Source of the DNA: Gammaproteobacteria bacterium
GTDB lineage: Bacteria; Pseudomonadota; Gammaproteobacteria; Pseudomonadales; Azotimanducaceae
Direction of reading: 5' to 3'
Assembly (NCBI GenBank): GCA_026705345.1
Contig: JAPPAV010000124.1
Location: 1-58,691 of the forward strand
Length of the DNA: 58,691 nt
Of this stretch, positions 10,773-20,010 are shown in pieces. Position 1 is the stretch's first letter; the number at the start of each line of letters is the position of its first letter. Under the pieces are notes generated by a model. The model was not told the origin of the DNA. It did not search any database and saw only the letters and a program-made list of their open reading frames with translations. The position numbers were made by a program, and so were the translations under genes.

Positions 10773-10970
10773 ATGTTGATCCTAACCAGACGCGTTGGGG
10801 AGACCCTCATGATCGGCGACGAAATCACCGTCACCGTTTTGGGTGTCAAGGGCAACCAGGTTCGAGTGGGCGTCAACGCGCCGCGCGACGTGGCAGTACA
10901 TCGGGAAGAGATCTACCAGCGAATACAGGACGAAGAGCCGGACCGGCTGAGTTCAACCATCGGTTCGTAG
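10773..10970 (+). CDS. csrA: carbon storage regulator CsrA/RsmA
   Basis: A 65-residue post-transcriptional regulator that binds GGA motifs in mRNA leaders. It has the family hallmarks: [10 protein letters not shown] at the start (Arg6/Arg7 region) and the [10 protein letters not shown] segment with the RNA-contacting Arg44. The Shine-Dalgarno GGAGG at 10761-10765 fixes the ATG. It follows lysC after 245 bases with its own leader. The last residues (SSTIGS) run into the repeat: the TAG stop at 10968-10970 is part of the CGTAGGGG tag. Confidence 0.97.
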   Translation: MLILTRRVGETLMIGDEITVTVLGVKGNQVRVGVNAPRDVAVHREEIYQRIQDEEPDRLSSTIGS

Positions 10971-10997
10971 GGGACGGGCTCGTCACGTCCCGTCCCC
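10966..10997 (+). repeat. CGTAGGGG palindromic repeat overlapping the csrA stop
   Basis: Arms GGGGACGGG (10970-10978) and CCCGTCCCC (10989-10997) are complementary, with a 10-base loop in place of CTTGT. First of three copies in a row between csrA and hutU. Confidence 0.85.
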
Positions 10998-11012
10998 GGC
11001 GGTCGGAGCTTT

Positions 11013-11038
11013 CGTAGGGGACGGGCTTGTCCCGTCCC
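11013..11038 (+). repeat. CGTAGGGG palindromic repeat, standard copy
   Basis: CGTAGGGG tag, arms GGGACGGG (11018-11025) and CCCGTCCC (11031-11038), loop CTTGT. Confidence 0.9.
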
Positions 11039-11060
11039 GAGTCCGCCGACGTATCCAGAG

Positions 11061-11087
11061 CGGGCGACCACAAGGGTCGCCCCTACG
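11061..11087 (-). repeat. CGTAGGGG palindromic repeat, GGGCGACC stem variant
   Basis: Reverse copy. Plus-strand arms GGGCGACC (11062-11069) and GGTCGCCC (11075-11082) surround ACAAG, the complement of CTTGT, and the tag lies at the right. A further decayed relative may lie at 11108-11128. Confidence 0.88.
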
Positions 11088-11127
11088 GACCTGGCCAGGA
11101 CCATCCGTAGGGCCACGGGCTTGGCTG

Positions 11128-12798
11128 CTAGGCGGGTACCGACGGTAGGTTCAGACCGAACGACCTAGCACATTCCCGCGCTTCGTCATAGCCGGCATCG
11201 GCGTGGCGCACGACACCGGTGGCAGGATCGTTCCACAATACGCGGGCAATGCGCTCGTCCGCCGCACGGGTGCCATCGCAGCAGATCACGAGCCCCGCGT
11301 GCTGCGAGTAGCCGATTCCCACGCCGCCACCGTGATGCACTGAGACCCAGGTGGCCCCCGACGCACAGTTCACGAGCGCGTTCAGGAACGCCCAGTCCGA
11401 CACCGCATCGGATCCGTCCTTCATGGCCTCGGTTTCCCGGTTCGGACTCGCGACGGAGCCCGCGTCCAGGTGGTCCCGCCCGATCACGACCGGTGCGCTC
11501 AGTTCGCCGGTGCGCACCATCTCGTTGAATGCGAGGCCGAGTCGATGGCGGTCCCCCAAGCCCACCCAGCAGATCCTCGAAGGCAGCCCTTGGAAACGGA
11601 TGCGCTTGGCTGCCATGTCCAGCCACCGGTGCAGCGCCGCATCGTCGGCCACGAGTTCCTTGACCTTGGCATCCGTCCGGGCGATGTCCGCCGGGTCGCC
11701 GGACAGGGCGACCCAGCGAAACGGGCCTTTGCCTCGGCAGAACAGGGGTCGAATGTAGGCGGGAACGAAACCGGGAAAGTCGAAGGCGTTCGATACGCCG
11801 GCCTCAAGCGCCATCTGGCGGATGTTGTTGCCGTAGTCGACCACCGGAATGCCGCGCTTGAAGAGCTCGAGCATGGCCTGCACCTGCACGGCCATGGACT
11901 CCTTGGCGGCGCGTACGGTGCCGTCTGGATCGGCGCGCCGGCGTTGGTCGTGCTCGTCGATGGTCCAGCCCAGCGGTAGGTAGCCGTTCAGGGGATCGTG
12001 GGCGGACGTCTGATCCGATACCGCATCCGGTGCGTAGCGTCGATCCGTCGCGGAACGTTGGGCCAGTTCGGGGAAGACCTCCGCCGCATTGCCAAGTAGA
12101 CCCACCGAGAGTGCCTCGTCGCGCTCACAGGCCTCGGTGACCATGGCGACCGCTTCCTCGAGGTCGGTGGCCTGTTCGTCGAGATAGCCGGTCCGTAGAC
12201 GGAAATCGATCGCCGTCTGCCGGCACTCCACGGCCAGCATGGAACCGCCGGCCATCGTGCAGGCGAGCGGCTGGGCACCGCCCATACCACCCAGGCCACC
12301 GGTCAGAAACCACCTGCCGACGAGATCGCCGCCGAAGTGCCGGCGACCCATCTCGGCGTACGTCTCGTAGGTGCCTTGGACGATCCCCTGGCTGCCGATA
12401 TAGATCCACGAGCCAGCAGTCATCTGCCCGTACATCGTGAGGCCCTTGCGGTCCAGTTCGTTGAAGTGCTCGAGCGTGGCCCAATGCGGCACCAGGTTCG
12501 AGTTGGCTATCAGGACCCGTGGCGCATCGGGGAACGTGCGCAGCACGGCTACCGGCTTGCCGGACTGAACGAGCAGGGTTTCGTCAGCCTCCAAGGCCCT
12601 CAACGTGGCGACGATCTTCTCGAACGCTTCCCAGTTCCGCGCTGCCTTGCCGCGGCCGCCGTAGACCACGAGTTCCGCGGGGTTCTCCGCGACCTCGGGG
12701 TCCAGGTTGTTCATGAGCATGCGCATCGGGGCTTCGGTCAGCCAGGACTTGCATGACAGTGTGCTACCCCGAGGCGCCCGGATGATTCGATCGGACAC
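11128..12798 (-). CDS. hutU: urocanate hydratase
   Basis: A 556-residue cytosolic enzyme converting urocanate to imidazolonepropionate with tightly bound NAD. It has [19 protein letters not shown] at the N-terminus, GRGKAARNW, the NAD-binding [11 protein letters not shown] loop, and [23 protein letters not shown] containing the conserved Cys. GTG 12798 is chosen because family members begin just before this RAPRG motif and it leaves a 2-base gap after hutI; a longer frame to 12897 would overlap hutI with non-conserved sequence. Second gene of the leftward hutI-hutU unit. Confidence 0.95.
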   Translation of the reverse strand: MSDRIIRAPRGSTLSCKSWLTEAPMRMLMNNLDPEVAENPAELVVYGGRGKAARNWEAFEKIVATLRALEADETLLVQSGKPVAVLRTFPDAPRVLIANSNLVPHWATLEHFNELDRKGLTMYGQMTAGSWIYIGSQGIVQGTYETYAEMGRRHFGGDLVGRWFLTGGLGGMGGAQPLACTMAGGSMLAVECRQTAIDFRLRTGYLDEQATDLEEAVAMVTEACERDEALSVGLLGNAAEVFPELAQRSATDRRYAPDAVSDQTSAHDPLNGYLPLGWTIDEHDQRRRADPDGTVRAAKESMAVQVQAMLELFKRGIPVVDYGNNIRQMALEAGVSNAFDFPGFVPAYIRPLFCRGKGPFRWVALSGDPADIARTDAKVKELVADDAALHRWLDMAAKRIRFQGLPSRICWVGLGDRHRLGLAFNEMVRTGELSAPVVIGRDHLDAGSVASPNRETEAMKDGSDAVSDWAFLNALVNCASGATWVSVHHGGGVGIGYSQHAGLVICCDGTRAADERIARVLWNDPATGVVRHADAGYDEARECARSFGLNLPSVPA

Positions 12799-12800
12799 GA

Positions 12801-14009
12801 TCAGCCACCGTTGCGGGGAACCCCCGCCTTGTATACCCGGCGGCAGGGGTTGTGACCCAGCGCGTAGCTGAGTTCCGCGGGCGACTGGACGTCCCATACG
12901 GCCAGGTCCGCCAACATCCCGGGCTCGATAAGCCCCCGATCGTCGAGACCGAGAGCCCGGGCCGCATTGACGGTGGCGCCACGAAGCGCTTCCTCCGGGC
13001 TTAGTCCGAACAGGACGCAGCCCATGTTCATCGCTGCAAGGATCGAGAGCACCGGCGAGGTTCCCGGGTTGTGGTCGGTGCTGACGGCGATCGGCACGTT
13101 GGCCGCCCGCAAAGCGTCAACGGGTGGCTCCTGGGTCTCGCGGAGGTAGTACCACGCGCCGGGTACGAGGACGGCGACCGTGCCTGCGGCGGCCATGGCC
13201 TCGACCCCGGGCTGATCCAGGTACTCGAGATGATCGCAGGATAGCGCACCCATTCCGGCGGCCATGGCCGCACCCCCGCAGTTAGAGAGTTGCTCGGCAT
13301 GCAGGCGCAACGGCAGGCCTCGTGCCTGGGCGTCTTCGAACACCGCCCGTGTCTCGTCCGTCGTAAAGGCAATGCCCTCGCAATAGGCATCGACGGCGTC
13401 CGCCAAACCCTCCGCGGCAACTGCGGGTATCACCTCATCGATTATCAGCCGCACGTAGTCGGCCCGGTTTTCCTTGTACTCGGGCGGCAGGGCATGTGCG
13501 CCGAGGAAGGTGGCGACCACGTCCACATCCGCAGACTCGCCTAGCTCCCGGGCTACGCGCAACATGCGCAGTTCGGTCTTGAGGTCGAGCCCGTAGCCGG
13601 ATTTCATCTCCACCGTGGTGACTCCCTCGGCCAGCAGTACGCCGAGCCTCGCCCGGGTCGCGTCCAGCAATTGCGAATGGTCTGCGGCGCGTGTCGCGGC
13701 CACCGTGGAGACGATTCCGCCACCCCGCCGGGCGATCTCCTCGTAGGACGCGCCTTCGAGGCGGAGCGCCCATTCCTCGGCACGGTTTCCCGCATAGACC
13801 AAATGCGTGTGGCAGTCGATTAGGCCGGGCGTCACCAGCCGACCCTGCAGATCCACCCGCTCTTCGGCGGGGTCGTCGACGCGGTCGGCGGCTGGCCCGA
13901 CCCAGTCGATGTGCCCGTCGCGTATGGCGACGACCGCGTCATCAATCAGTCCGTAGGGACTGCCGGAACGCATCGTAGCGACCCGGCAGTTGGTGAGGAG
14001 GTGATGCAT
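12801..14009 (-). CDS. hutI: imidazolonepropionase
   Basis: A 402-residue amidohydrolase opening the imidazolone ring to give N-formimidoyl-L-glutamate. It shows the metal-binding [16 protein letters not shown] motif, [15 protein letters not shown], later His ligands (LHAEQLS) and the [11 protein letters not shown] metal-Asp segment. ATG 14009 opens the conserved [12 protein letters not shown]; an upstream in-frame ATG would add only nine residues. The gene heads the leftward half of the hut locus, divergent from hutF across 139 bases. Confidence 0.95.
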   Translation of the reverse strand: MHHLLTNCRVATMRSGSPYGLIDDAVVAIRDGHIDWVGPAADRVDDPAEERVDLQGRLVTPGLIDCHTHLVYAGNRAEEWALRLEGASYEEIARRGGGIVSTVAATRAADHSQLLDATRARLGVLLAEGVTTVEMKSGYGLDLKTELRMLRVARELGESADVDVVATFLGAHALPPEYKENRADYVRLIIDEVIPAVAAEGLADAVDAYCEGIAFTTDETRAVFEDAQARGLPLRLHAEQLSNCGGAAMAAGMGALSCDHLEYLDQPGVEAMAAAGTVAVLVPGAWYYLRETQEPPVDALRAANVPIAVSTDHNPGTSPVLSILAAMNMGCVLFGLSPEEALRGATVNAARALGLDDRGLIEPGMLADLAVWDVQSPAELSYALGHNPCRRVYKAGVPRNGG

Positions 14010-14080
14010 GCTGGTCCCTTCGGCTGGTGGCCGCAAGCTTCGTCACCTGGCCGCGATTCTGCGCGGCGTTCCCTGCAAGT

Positions 14081-14094
14081 TTGACGTGAATCAA
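14081..14094. promoter_or_regulatory. FNR/ANR-like site in the divergent hut control region
   Basis: TTGACGTGAATCAA matches the FNR-family consensus TTGAT-N4-ATCAA at nine of ten positions. It lies in the intergenic region between hutI and hutF, 55 bases before hutF. No HutC repressor gene is seen in the window. Confidence 0.4.
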
Positions 14095-14148
14095 AGTCCT
14101 TCTTCCTGCCCTCGAAACTCACGTCTCGCGGGTGGCGAATCTGGTGAA

Positions 14149-15546
14149 ATGGCGCCGCATGGTCGGCACTTGATTCTGATGAAGTGGCTGTTCTCGAAGA
14201 TGCTGACGAACGAGGGCTGGGCCCACGATGCGCTGGTTCAGGTCGACCGGCGTGGGGTGATTGTTGCGCTTCACACGGACGCCAACGACACGTCGGTGCC
14301 ACGAATAGAAGGCGTTGCCGTTCCGGGCATCCCCAACGCCCACTCCCATGCCCATCAACGGCTGTTTGCCGGTCTCGCCGAGTCGGGCGCGGGCCGTGGC
14401 GATTTCATGCGCTGGCGCGAACTGATGTACCGGGTCGTTGCAAAGGTCGACCCGGACACCTTGGAGGCGGTGGCCGCCTTGGCGTACATGGAGATGCTGA
14501 AGGCCGGCTATACGTCGGTGGCGGAGTTCCACTATCTGCACCACGATTTGGACGGGTCTCCCTATTCGCAGCCTGCCGAGATGGGGCTGCGCTGCCTTGC
14601 CGCCGCCCGGGACACCGGCATTGCCGTGACGCTCTTGCCTGTCCTCTATGCCTATGGAGGTTTCGGGGCGAGCCTCCCTGACCCGGAACAGGCACGCTTC
14701 GTCTGTGACGCGGGGGCGTACATGGACATTCTCGTCGCGCTGCGCAAGGCCGGGGAGGGGGTTCCCGGACACCGGATCGGTTTCGCGCCGCACTCCCTGC
14801 GCGCGGCCGACGAAACCCTGATCCGGGACGTGCTCGTGGCGGTGCGGCAGATCGAACCCACCGCACCTGCGCACATCCACGTCGCCGAGCAGCGCTCGGA
14901 GGTGGAAGCCTGTCTCGCCTGGTGCGGCGCCCGTCCTGTGCAGCGCCTACTCGACGAAATCGACATCGATTCCCGGTGGAACCTCGTTCACGCGACCCAT
15001 ATGAACGAATCCGAGCGCGACGTGCTAGCAGGCACGGGCGCGACGGTCGTGTTATGCCCCACCACGGAAGCCAACCTGGGTGATGGCATGTTTGGCGTCC
15101 GTGAATGGCTTGAACTCAACGGCTCGTTCGCGGTCGGTTCCGATAGCCAGGTGTCGATATCGCCTGCCGATGAACTGCGCCTCCTCGAATACGCGCAAAG
15201 GCTCGTGACCGAGTCTCGGTTGGTGCTCTTGCCAACCGCGGGCGGTTCCGTGGGTCGATTCCTGCTGGACTGCGCATGGGCCGGCGGAGCCAAAAGCCTC
15301 GGACAGCCGTGTGGCACCTTGGCGGAAGGCGCACGGGCCGACATCGTTGTATTGGACGAGGAGCATCCGGCCCTGGCAACGCGATCCGACGACGACCTCC
15401 TCGATGCGTGGGTCTTCTCCGGCGGCCCCGCGTGCGTTCGCCATGTCATCGTCGGGGGTCGGCAGGTTGTGGACGATCGTCGTCACGTCAACGAGACGGT
15501 GATCGTCAACCGCTACCGCGACGCTGCGGAGTATCTGCTGCCATGA
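14149..15546 (+). CDS. hutF: formimidoylglutamate deiminase
   Basis: A 465-residue amidohydrolase that hydrolyses N-formimidoyl-L-glutamate to N-formyl-L-glutamate and ammonia. It has the metal-binding GIPNAHSHAHQRLFAG motif, FAPHSLRA, IHVAEQ, the LVHATHMNE segment and the GSDSQVSISPADELRLLEY active-site end. ATG 14149 is chosen from family length; ATG 14179 is a shorter option, and the frame upstream to 14008 looks non-coding. It overlaps hutH by 4 bases, which implies translational coupling. Its presence with hutG defines the five-step histidine pathway rather than the formamide-releasing HutG/EC 3.5.3.8 branch. Confidence 0.93.
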   Translation: MAPHGRHLILMKWLFSKMLTNEGWAHDALVQVDRRGVIVALHTDANDTSVPRIEGVAVPGIPNAHSHAHQRLFAGLAESGAGRGDFMRWRELMYRVVAKVDPDTLEAVAALAYMEMLKAGYTSVAEFHYLHHDLDGSPYSQPAEMGLRCLAAARDTGIAVTLLPVLYAYGGFGASLPDPEQARFVCDAGAYMDILVALRKAGEGVPGHRIGFAPHSLRAADETLIRDVLVAVRQIEPTAPAHIHVAEQRSEVEACLAWCGARPVQRLLDEIDIDSRWNLVHATHMNESERDVLAGTGATVVLCPTTEANLGDGMFGVREWLELNGSFAVGSDSQVSISPADELRLLEYAQRLVTESRLVLLPTAGGSVGRFLLDCAWAGGAKSLGQPCGTLAEGARADIVVLDEEHPALATRSDDDLLDAWVFSGGPACVRHVIVGGRQVVDDRRHVNETVIVNRYRDAAEYLLP

Positions 15547-17090
15547 GCGAAGCGATTCCCACGGCGTCGATTGTATTGGGCGATGGCCCACTCGGCCTTG
15601 ATGCGATGGGCGCCGCGTTGGATGGCCCGATCACGGTAGCGCTTCATCCCGATGCGCTGGCGCAAACGGAAGCGGCGCACAGGGTTTTGCTCGAAACCGT
15701 GGAGCAGGACGCCGCGGTCTACGGGGCCAACACCGGGTTCGGCCGGCTGGCGCTGAAGCGCATTCCCGCCGAGGACCTGCGCACGCTGCAGCTCAACCTG
15801 GTGCGCTCGCATGCCGCAGGCGTCGGCGAGCCGATACCGGATGGGGTGGTTCGGCTCGCCATGCTGCTGAAGCTCAATAGCCTGGCGGCGGGGCATTCCG
15901 GCGTGTCGAACGAACTGCTGCGCCAGATCGCGGGCTGCATCAACGAAGAGGTGCTGCCGGTGGTTCCGTCGCAGGGCTCCGTTGGCGCTTCCGGCGACCT
16001 CGCCCCGCTGGCCCACATGGCACTGGTGTACGTCGGACGCGGCGAAGCCCGATTCCGGGGTCGGGTCTTGCCGGGGAAGAAGGCGTTGCACGCCGCCGGT
16101 CTGGCGCCACTGGAACTCGGACCCAAGGAAGGGCTCGATCTCATCAACGGTACGCAGCTATCGGTGGCCCAGGCGCTCGCCGCCTTGATCGATGCCCGAT
16201 GCAACCTGCAGTCCGCGGTGGTGGTGGGCGCGCTATCCACCGATGCATTCCAGGCGACGGATGCCTATGCCGACCCGCGCCTCAACGCGCTCAAACCCCA
16301 TCCCGGACAGGTCGCCGTCGCGTCGGCGCAACGTCGATTGCTGGCGGGTAGCGCGATCCGTGCATCGCACCGGGATTGCGATCGGGTCCAGGATCCCTAC
16401 TCGTTTCGCTGCCAACCCCAGGTGATGGGCGCATGCCTCGACCTCGTCGACAATGCCGAGCGCACGTTGCTGCTCGAGGCGAATGCGATCACCGAGAACC
16501 CGTTGATATTCGGCGAGCCCACCGAGGTCGTATCCGGTGGCAATTTCCACGGCCAGCCCGTGGCGTTTGCCGCAGACATGCTGGCACTGGCCATCGCCGA
16601 GACCGGATCCCTCTCGGAACGCCGAACCGCCGCGCTCGTTACCGGGGAGTTGAGCAGCCTGCCCCCGTTCCTCATGCCGGATCCGGGTCTTCACTCCGGC
16701 TTCATGCTCGCCCACGTCACGGCGGCGGCGCTGGCCAGCGAGAACAAGCAGCTAGCCACGCCCGCCAGCGTCGACAGCATCCCCACGTCGGCGAACCAGG
16801 AGGATCACGTGAGCATGTCCGCCCACGCCTCGCGCCGCCTGGCGCGTATGAACGACAACGTCGCGGCCATCATCGCCATCGAATGGCTGGCGGCCGCCAC
16901 CGGGGTGGATCTGCTCCGTCCCCTGACGTCCTCGGAGAGCCTTGAGCAGGTTCACGCGCTGCTGCGCGCAGAGGTCCCCAAACGAACGGCGGACCGGGAG
17001 TTCGCCCCGGACATCGCCGCCGCCCGAGAGCTTGTGGAAGCCGGCGTCCTTGCGGAGTTCGCGAGCGGATTGGCGTCTCGGAACCAGTGA
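15543..17090 (+). CDS. hutH: histidine ammonia-lyase
   Basis: A 515-residue lyase removing ammonia from histidine to give urocanate. The Ala149-Ser150-Gly151 triad in VGASGDLAPLAHM forms the MIO electrophile by self-cyclisation, and the GANTGFGRLA motif with the catalytic Tyr60 is present. FRCQPQVMGA and the SADQEDHVSM-type segment (here TSANQEDHVSM) are conserved. ATG 15543 overlaps the hutF stop (ATGA). Middle gene of hutF-hutH-hutG. Confidence 0.97.
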   Translation: MSEAIPTASIVLGDGPLGLDAMGAALDGPITVALHPDALAQTEAAHRVLLETVEQDAAVYGANTGFGRLALKRIPAEDLRTLQLNLVRSHAAGVGEPIPDGVVRLAMLLKLNSLAAGHSGVSNELLRQIAGCINEEVLPVVPSQGSVGASGDLAPLAHMALVYVGRGEARFRGRVLPGKKALHAAGLAPLELGPKEGLDLINGTQLSVAQALAALIDARCNLQSAVVVGALSTDAFQATDAYADPRLNALKPHPGQVAVASAQRRLLAGSAIRASHRDCDRVQDPYSFRCQPQVMGACLDLVDNAERTLLLEANAITENPLIFGEPTEVVSGGNFHGQPVAFAADMLALAIAETGSLSERRTAALVTGELSSLPPFLMPDPGLHSGFMLAHVTAAALASENKQLATPASVDSIPTSANQEDHVSMSAHASRRLARMNDNVAAIIAIEWLAAATGVDLLRPLTSSESLEQVHALLRAEVPKRTADREFAPDIAAARELVEAGVLAEFASGLASRNQ

Positions 17091-17905
17091 CACCTGCTGA
17101 CCTCTACGCCTGCGAGCGGGGGACCACCGCGCTGATTCTCTCCATACCCCATTCGGGACTGCTGCTCCCGGACGGCATGGCGGAGCGCCTGACGCCGGTT
17201 TCGCACACGTTGCCGGATACCGACTGGCGGGTGGATGAACTCTACGACTTCGCGTGTGACCTGGGTGCGACGGTCCTGAAGGCGAACTACAGCCGCTACG
17301 TCGTGGACCTGAACCGGCCACCCGACGGCGCATCGCTGTATCCCGGTCGCCCGGTCACCGACATCTGCCCTTCGGAGCTGTTCAGCGGGGAACCGATCTA
17401 CCGGGACGGGTGCGAACCCGACGCCGACGAGATCGAGCGGCGCCGGGTCACCTACTGGCAGCCATACCACGACCGGTTGGAGGCCGAGTTGACCAGGATG
17501 AGCGAACGCCACGGACACGCCATCCTATACGATTGCCACTCCATCGCCCCGATCGTTCCCAGGCTGTTCGACGGCCGCCTTCCCGCGCTGAACCTAGGCA
17601 CCAACCACGGTTTGAGTTGCGCTCCCGCCATCCAGGATGTCGTCGTCGAACAGCTAGCGGCTAGCGGCTACGCCCATGCCGTGAACGGCCGCTTCATCGG
17701 CGGCTACATCACCCGCCACTACGGCGAGCCGGAGCAGGGCCGGCACGTGCTGCAGATGGAGATTGCCCAGGATGCCTACATGGACCGGACGACACCCGAG
17801 TCCTACAACCCCCTGAAGGCCGTTGCGCTCAAGGCGAACCTGCGCCGCCTCCTCGGTGCATTGACTGGTTTGGCGTCGAGCGACGTATTCGATCAAGTAC
17901 ACTGA
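17087..17905 (+). CDS. hutG: N-formylglutamate deformylase
   Basis: A 272-residue hydrolase releasing formate and glutamate, the last step of this route. LSIPHSGLLLPDG, DTDWRVDELYDFA, VDLNRPPDGASLYPGR, the metal-site DCHSIAP and NGRFIGGYITRHYG are typical of the family. GTG 17087 overlaps the hutH stop by 4 bases (GTGA). With HutH, HutU, HutI and HutF it completes conversion of histidine to glutamate inside the window. Confidence 0.95.
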   Translation: MTPADLYACERGTTALILSIPHSGLLLPDGMAERLTPVSHTLPDTDWRVDELYDFACDLGATVLKANYSRYVVDLNRPPDGASLYPGRPVTDICPSELFSGEPIYRDGCEPDADEIERRRVTYWQPYHDRLEAELTRMSERHGHAILYDCHSIAPIVPRLFDGRLPALNLGTNHGLSCAPAIQDVVVEQLAASGYAHAVNGRFIGGYITRHYGEPEQGRHVLQMEIAQDAYMDRTTPESYNPLKAVALKANLRRLLGALTGLASSDVFDQVH

Positions 17906-17941
17906 CCCGAACGGCAAGTCGAACGGATCCCCAAACCGGCG

Positions 17942-18979
17942 ATGGAGGAACAAGACGCGGTGCCCACGGCACGAATGCACTGGGCCCAGCTGGTGCTGGG
18001 TCGGGGCCATCCAATCATCATCATTGTCGTGCTGGCCGCAGTTGGCGCCGCTGTTTGTTGGTTTTCGCTCCAGCAGATCTCCTTCCTCACGCAAACGCCG
18101 ACTCGCTACACCATGGAGTTGGAAGTTGCCACCGAGGGATGCGCCGACCGCAGGTTGCCAATGTCTGGCAGCATCGGTTCATTCGGTCCCTCTCACCTGT
18201 CGTTCAGGCTCTTGGACGAGGACGACAGGCCGATGTTCGTCGGCGGATGCAGAGTGCGGTCGATTCTGCTGGACAGCAACCTGCCGCTTCAGCCAGGTCG
18301 CTATGGCGATAGTACCGAGTTTATCTACGTCACAGGCGCGGATCCGAATGTCTATATGGCCCAGGACAACGTCGGCGAGGGCCGCGATCCGTTGGGCGAT
18401 GCAAGGGAGAACTTCCGTGCAACGATTGTCGCCGGTGACCTCAGGGTACTCGGTCGACCAGACTCGTCCAAGTCCGGTCCTTCGTTTTCAACGGGTGTTA
18501 ATGAGCAGTTTCAACAACCGCGTATCCGCTATGAGGTCGCGTTCCACGAGAAATGGCAGCCGGTCTTTTTCACCATGTCCTTTACGGTCCCGGAGAACGT
18601 GAGAACGTATTTCGATCTATCTGGTATCCGAATTGATGGACGAGAGCCTCCGGTCGAGGAGGATGGGTTTGACGGCGATGGGCCCGGGGCGACGTATGGT
18701 GAACTCGATATGTCGGTGTCCTTCAGGACCGACGAGGTGTTGCTGGTTCGGGGTCTGATGTCGGATTCGGGCGACGCCATGAGCGTTGACGGCTATCTCC
18801 GGTTCGGCCTCGAGAATAGTGACGCGGAGAGTAAGCGGGAGAGCGGCAACGTACGGTTCTCCGCCATCCTCGGCATCGGCATCGCCCTGATCGTCGAAGC
18901 CTTCGTGATACTCCTTGCCCTCGGTGTACGTGGGCTGGCGGCGAGGCTGGGTGTTGTCGGAAAGGCCGTGGCGGACTGA
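17942..18979 (+). CDS. two-pass membrane protein of unknown function
   Basis: A 345-residue protein that I do not recognise. One hydrophobic segment lies near residues 24-44 (PIIIIVVLAAVGAAVCWF) and a second near 310-333 (FSAILGIGIALIVEAFVILLALG), with about 265 polar, beta-rich residues between them that should face the periplasm. That part has a few Cys (CADRR, GGCRVR) that could form a disulfide, and an Asp/Glu/Gly-rich stretch (EEDGFDGDGPG). Its start is 36 bases after hutG, so it could share the hut transcript, but nothing in its sequence suggests histidine metabolism. The coding pattern is normal for the region. Confidence 0.7.
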   Translation: MEEQDAVPTARMHWAQLVLGRGHPIIIIVVLAAVGAAVCWFSLQQISFLTQTPTRYTMELEVATEGCADRRLPMSGSIGSFGPSHLSFRLLDEDDRPMFVGGCRVRSILLDSNLPLQPGRYGDSTEFIYVTGADPNVYMAQDNVGEGRDPLGDARENFRATIVAGDLRVLGRPDSSKSGPSFSTGVNEQFQQPRIRYEVAFHEKWQPVFFTMSFTVPENVRTYFDLSGIRIDGREPPVEEDGFDGDGPGATYGELDMSVSFRTDEVLLVRGLMSDSGDAMSVDGYLRFGLENSDAESKRESGNVRFSAILGIGIALIVEAFVILLALGVRGLAARLGVVGKAVAD

Positions 18980-19050
18980 TCTGACGCCGCCAAGTTCCCG
19001 CGGCGTCGGCCGGACCCCGGTGTGCGGAATCCGGCCGAACATGGCTTGAC

Positions 19051-19806
19051 CTAAGGCCGTGGCCCGCGGATGTCGTAGGGGAAAATCGCGGGATTAGCGC
19101 CATGCGACCGAGCGAGATCCCGCATCCACTCCCTGTCGTCATCGATTCGGACGTCGTAGGAGGTGTCCTCGGTTGACGAGAGCCCCGTCAGATAGCGCAA
19201 GGCACCGACAGACGGCGGACTGCCCGCGAACAGGAGCACGGCCACTGCGAGGAGGAAGTGTCGTGCGTCGACGGCGTCGCCGTGCAACTCGGCTTCGGCT
19301 CTTGCCAACTCCAGCAGTTCGCCCGTGTAGATTTCGTCCACCGACTCGAGGGGACACTCGGCGACCGGGTTGTCGTTGCGCCGCGCGCCACGCGCTCGTT
19401 CGCCTCTCGCCATCCATGCCTCGTGACGGTTGGCGCCGAACGTCACCTCGGCGTTCATGCCCAGAATCTCGACGGTGTCTTCCCGCACCTCCCGCGCGTC
19501 GAGCCCCAGCATCTCGAGCCATCCGGATACTGGCGGGCCGAGATCGAGGAAAGCAAGTGCGATGTGGAAATGGTCGCAGCGGGTGTCGCCGCGGTTCCGC
19601 GCCTCGGCCTCCGCCTTGGTGAGCAATGAGACGAGCCAAGGATGGCCCTCGACCCAATCCGGCCACAGGCCTGGTTGCAGTTGGTTGGTTGTGTTGGTCA
19701 TTTCGTTGTCCTCGGTATGGAAGTACCGACGAGCCGACGAATAGGACTCACCCGTCTTGCGCATGCGTGCGCGTACCAGTCGTTTGAGGGAATTGCGTGC
19801 GGTCAT
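19051..19806 (-). CDS. Clp N-domain (Clp repeat) protein without ATPase domain
   Basis: A 251-residue protein. After a basic N-terminal motif (ARMRKTGESYSSARRYF), seen in my memory at the start of several small Clp-N and toxin-antitoxin-related proteins, come two alpha-helical units like the substrate-binding Clp N-domain: CDHFHIALAFLDLG...LEMLGLD around residues 75-105 and DARHFLLAVAVLLF...GALRYL around 180-210. There is no Walker motif, so it is not ClpA/B/C itself; it may bind peptides or serve as an adaptor. ATG 19806 is chosen to keep the basic motif, but ATG 19701 has a better Shine-Dalgarno (GAGGA, 7 bases upstream) and is a real alternative. Divergent from the GH32-like gene. Confidence 0.65.
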   Translation of the reverse strand: MTARNSLKRLVRARMRKTGESYSSARRYFHTEDNEMTNTTNQLQPGLWPDWVEGHPWLVSLLTKAEAEARNRGDTRCDHFHIALAFLDLGPPVSGWLEMLGLDAREVREDTVEILGMNAEVTFGANRHEAWMARGERARGARRNDNPVAECPLESVDEIYTGELLELARAEAELHGDAVDARHFLLAVAVLLFAGSPPSVGALRYLTGLSSTEDTSYDVRIDDDREWMRDLARSHGANPAIFPYDIRGPRP

Positions 19807-19834
19807 CGGTCTACCCAATCAGCCCCGGGTCCGA

Positions 19835-19926
19835 CTTCCCCAGCAAGCCCGCCAGGGCGGGTTTACGATGACGCTTCGAGGACACACGCCCCCTTTACCT
19901 CCTTTTACTCGGCCTTGCTGGGGAAG
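19835..19926. repeat. 13-bp perfect inverted repeat with internal hairpin
   Basis: CTTCCCCAGCAAG (19835-19847) and its exact complement CTTGCTGGGGAAG (19914-19926) bracket 66 bases. The left arm overlaps a second hairpin (AAGCCCGCC 19845-19853, GGCGGGTTT 19856-19864, with one wobble pair). Only mutually exclusive folding of the two seems possible for the shared bases. It sits between two divergent genes. Confidence 0.75.
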
Positions 19927-20010
19927 GCCGGACGAGGTCAGGCGCGAAGCACGCTCGACCCGTACCATAGCAGACCTGATGAACTTCCGCGCCAGCGACT
20001 TCGGACAAAG

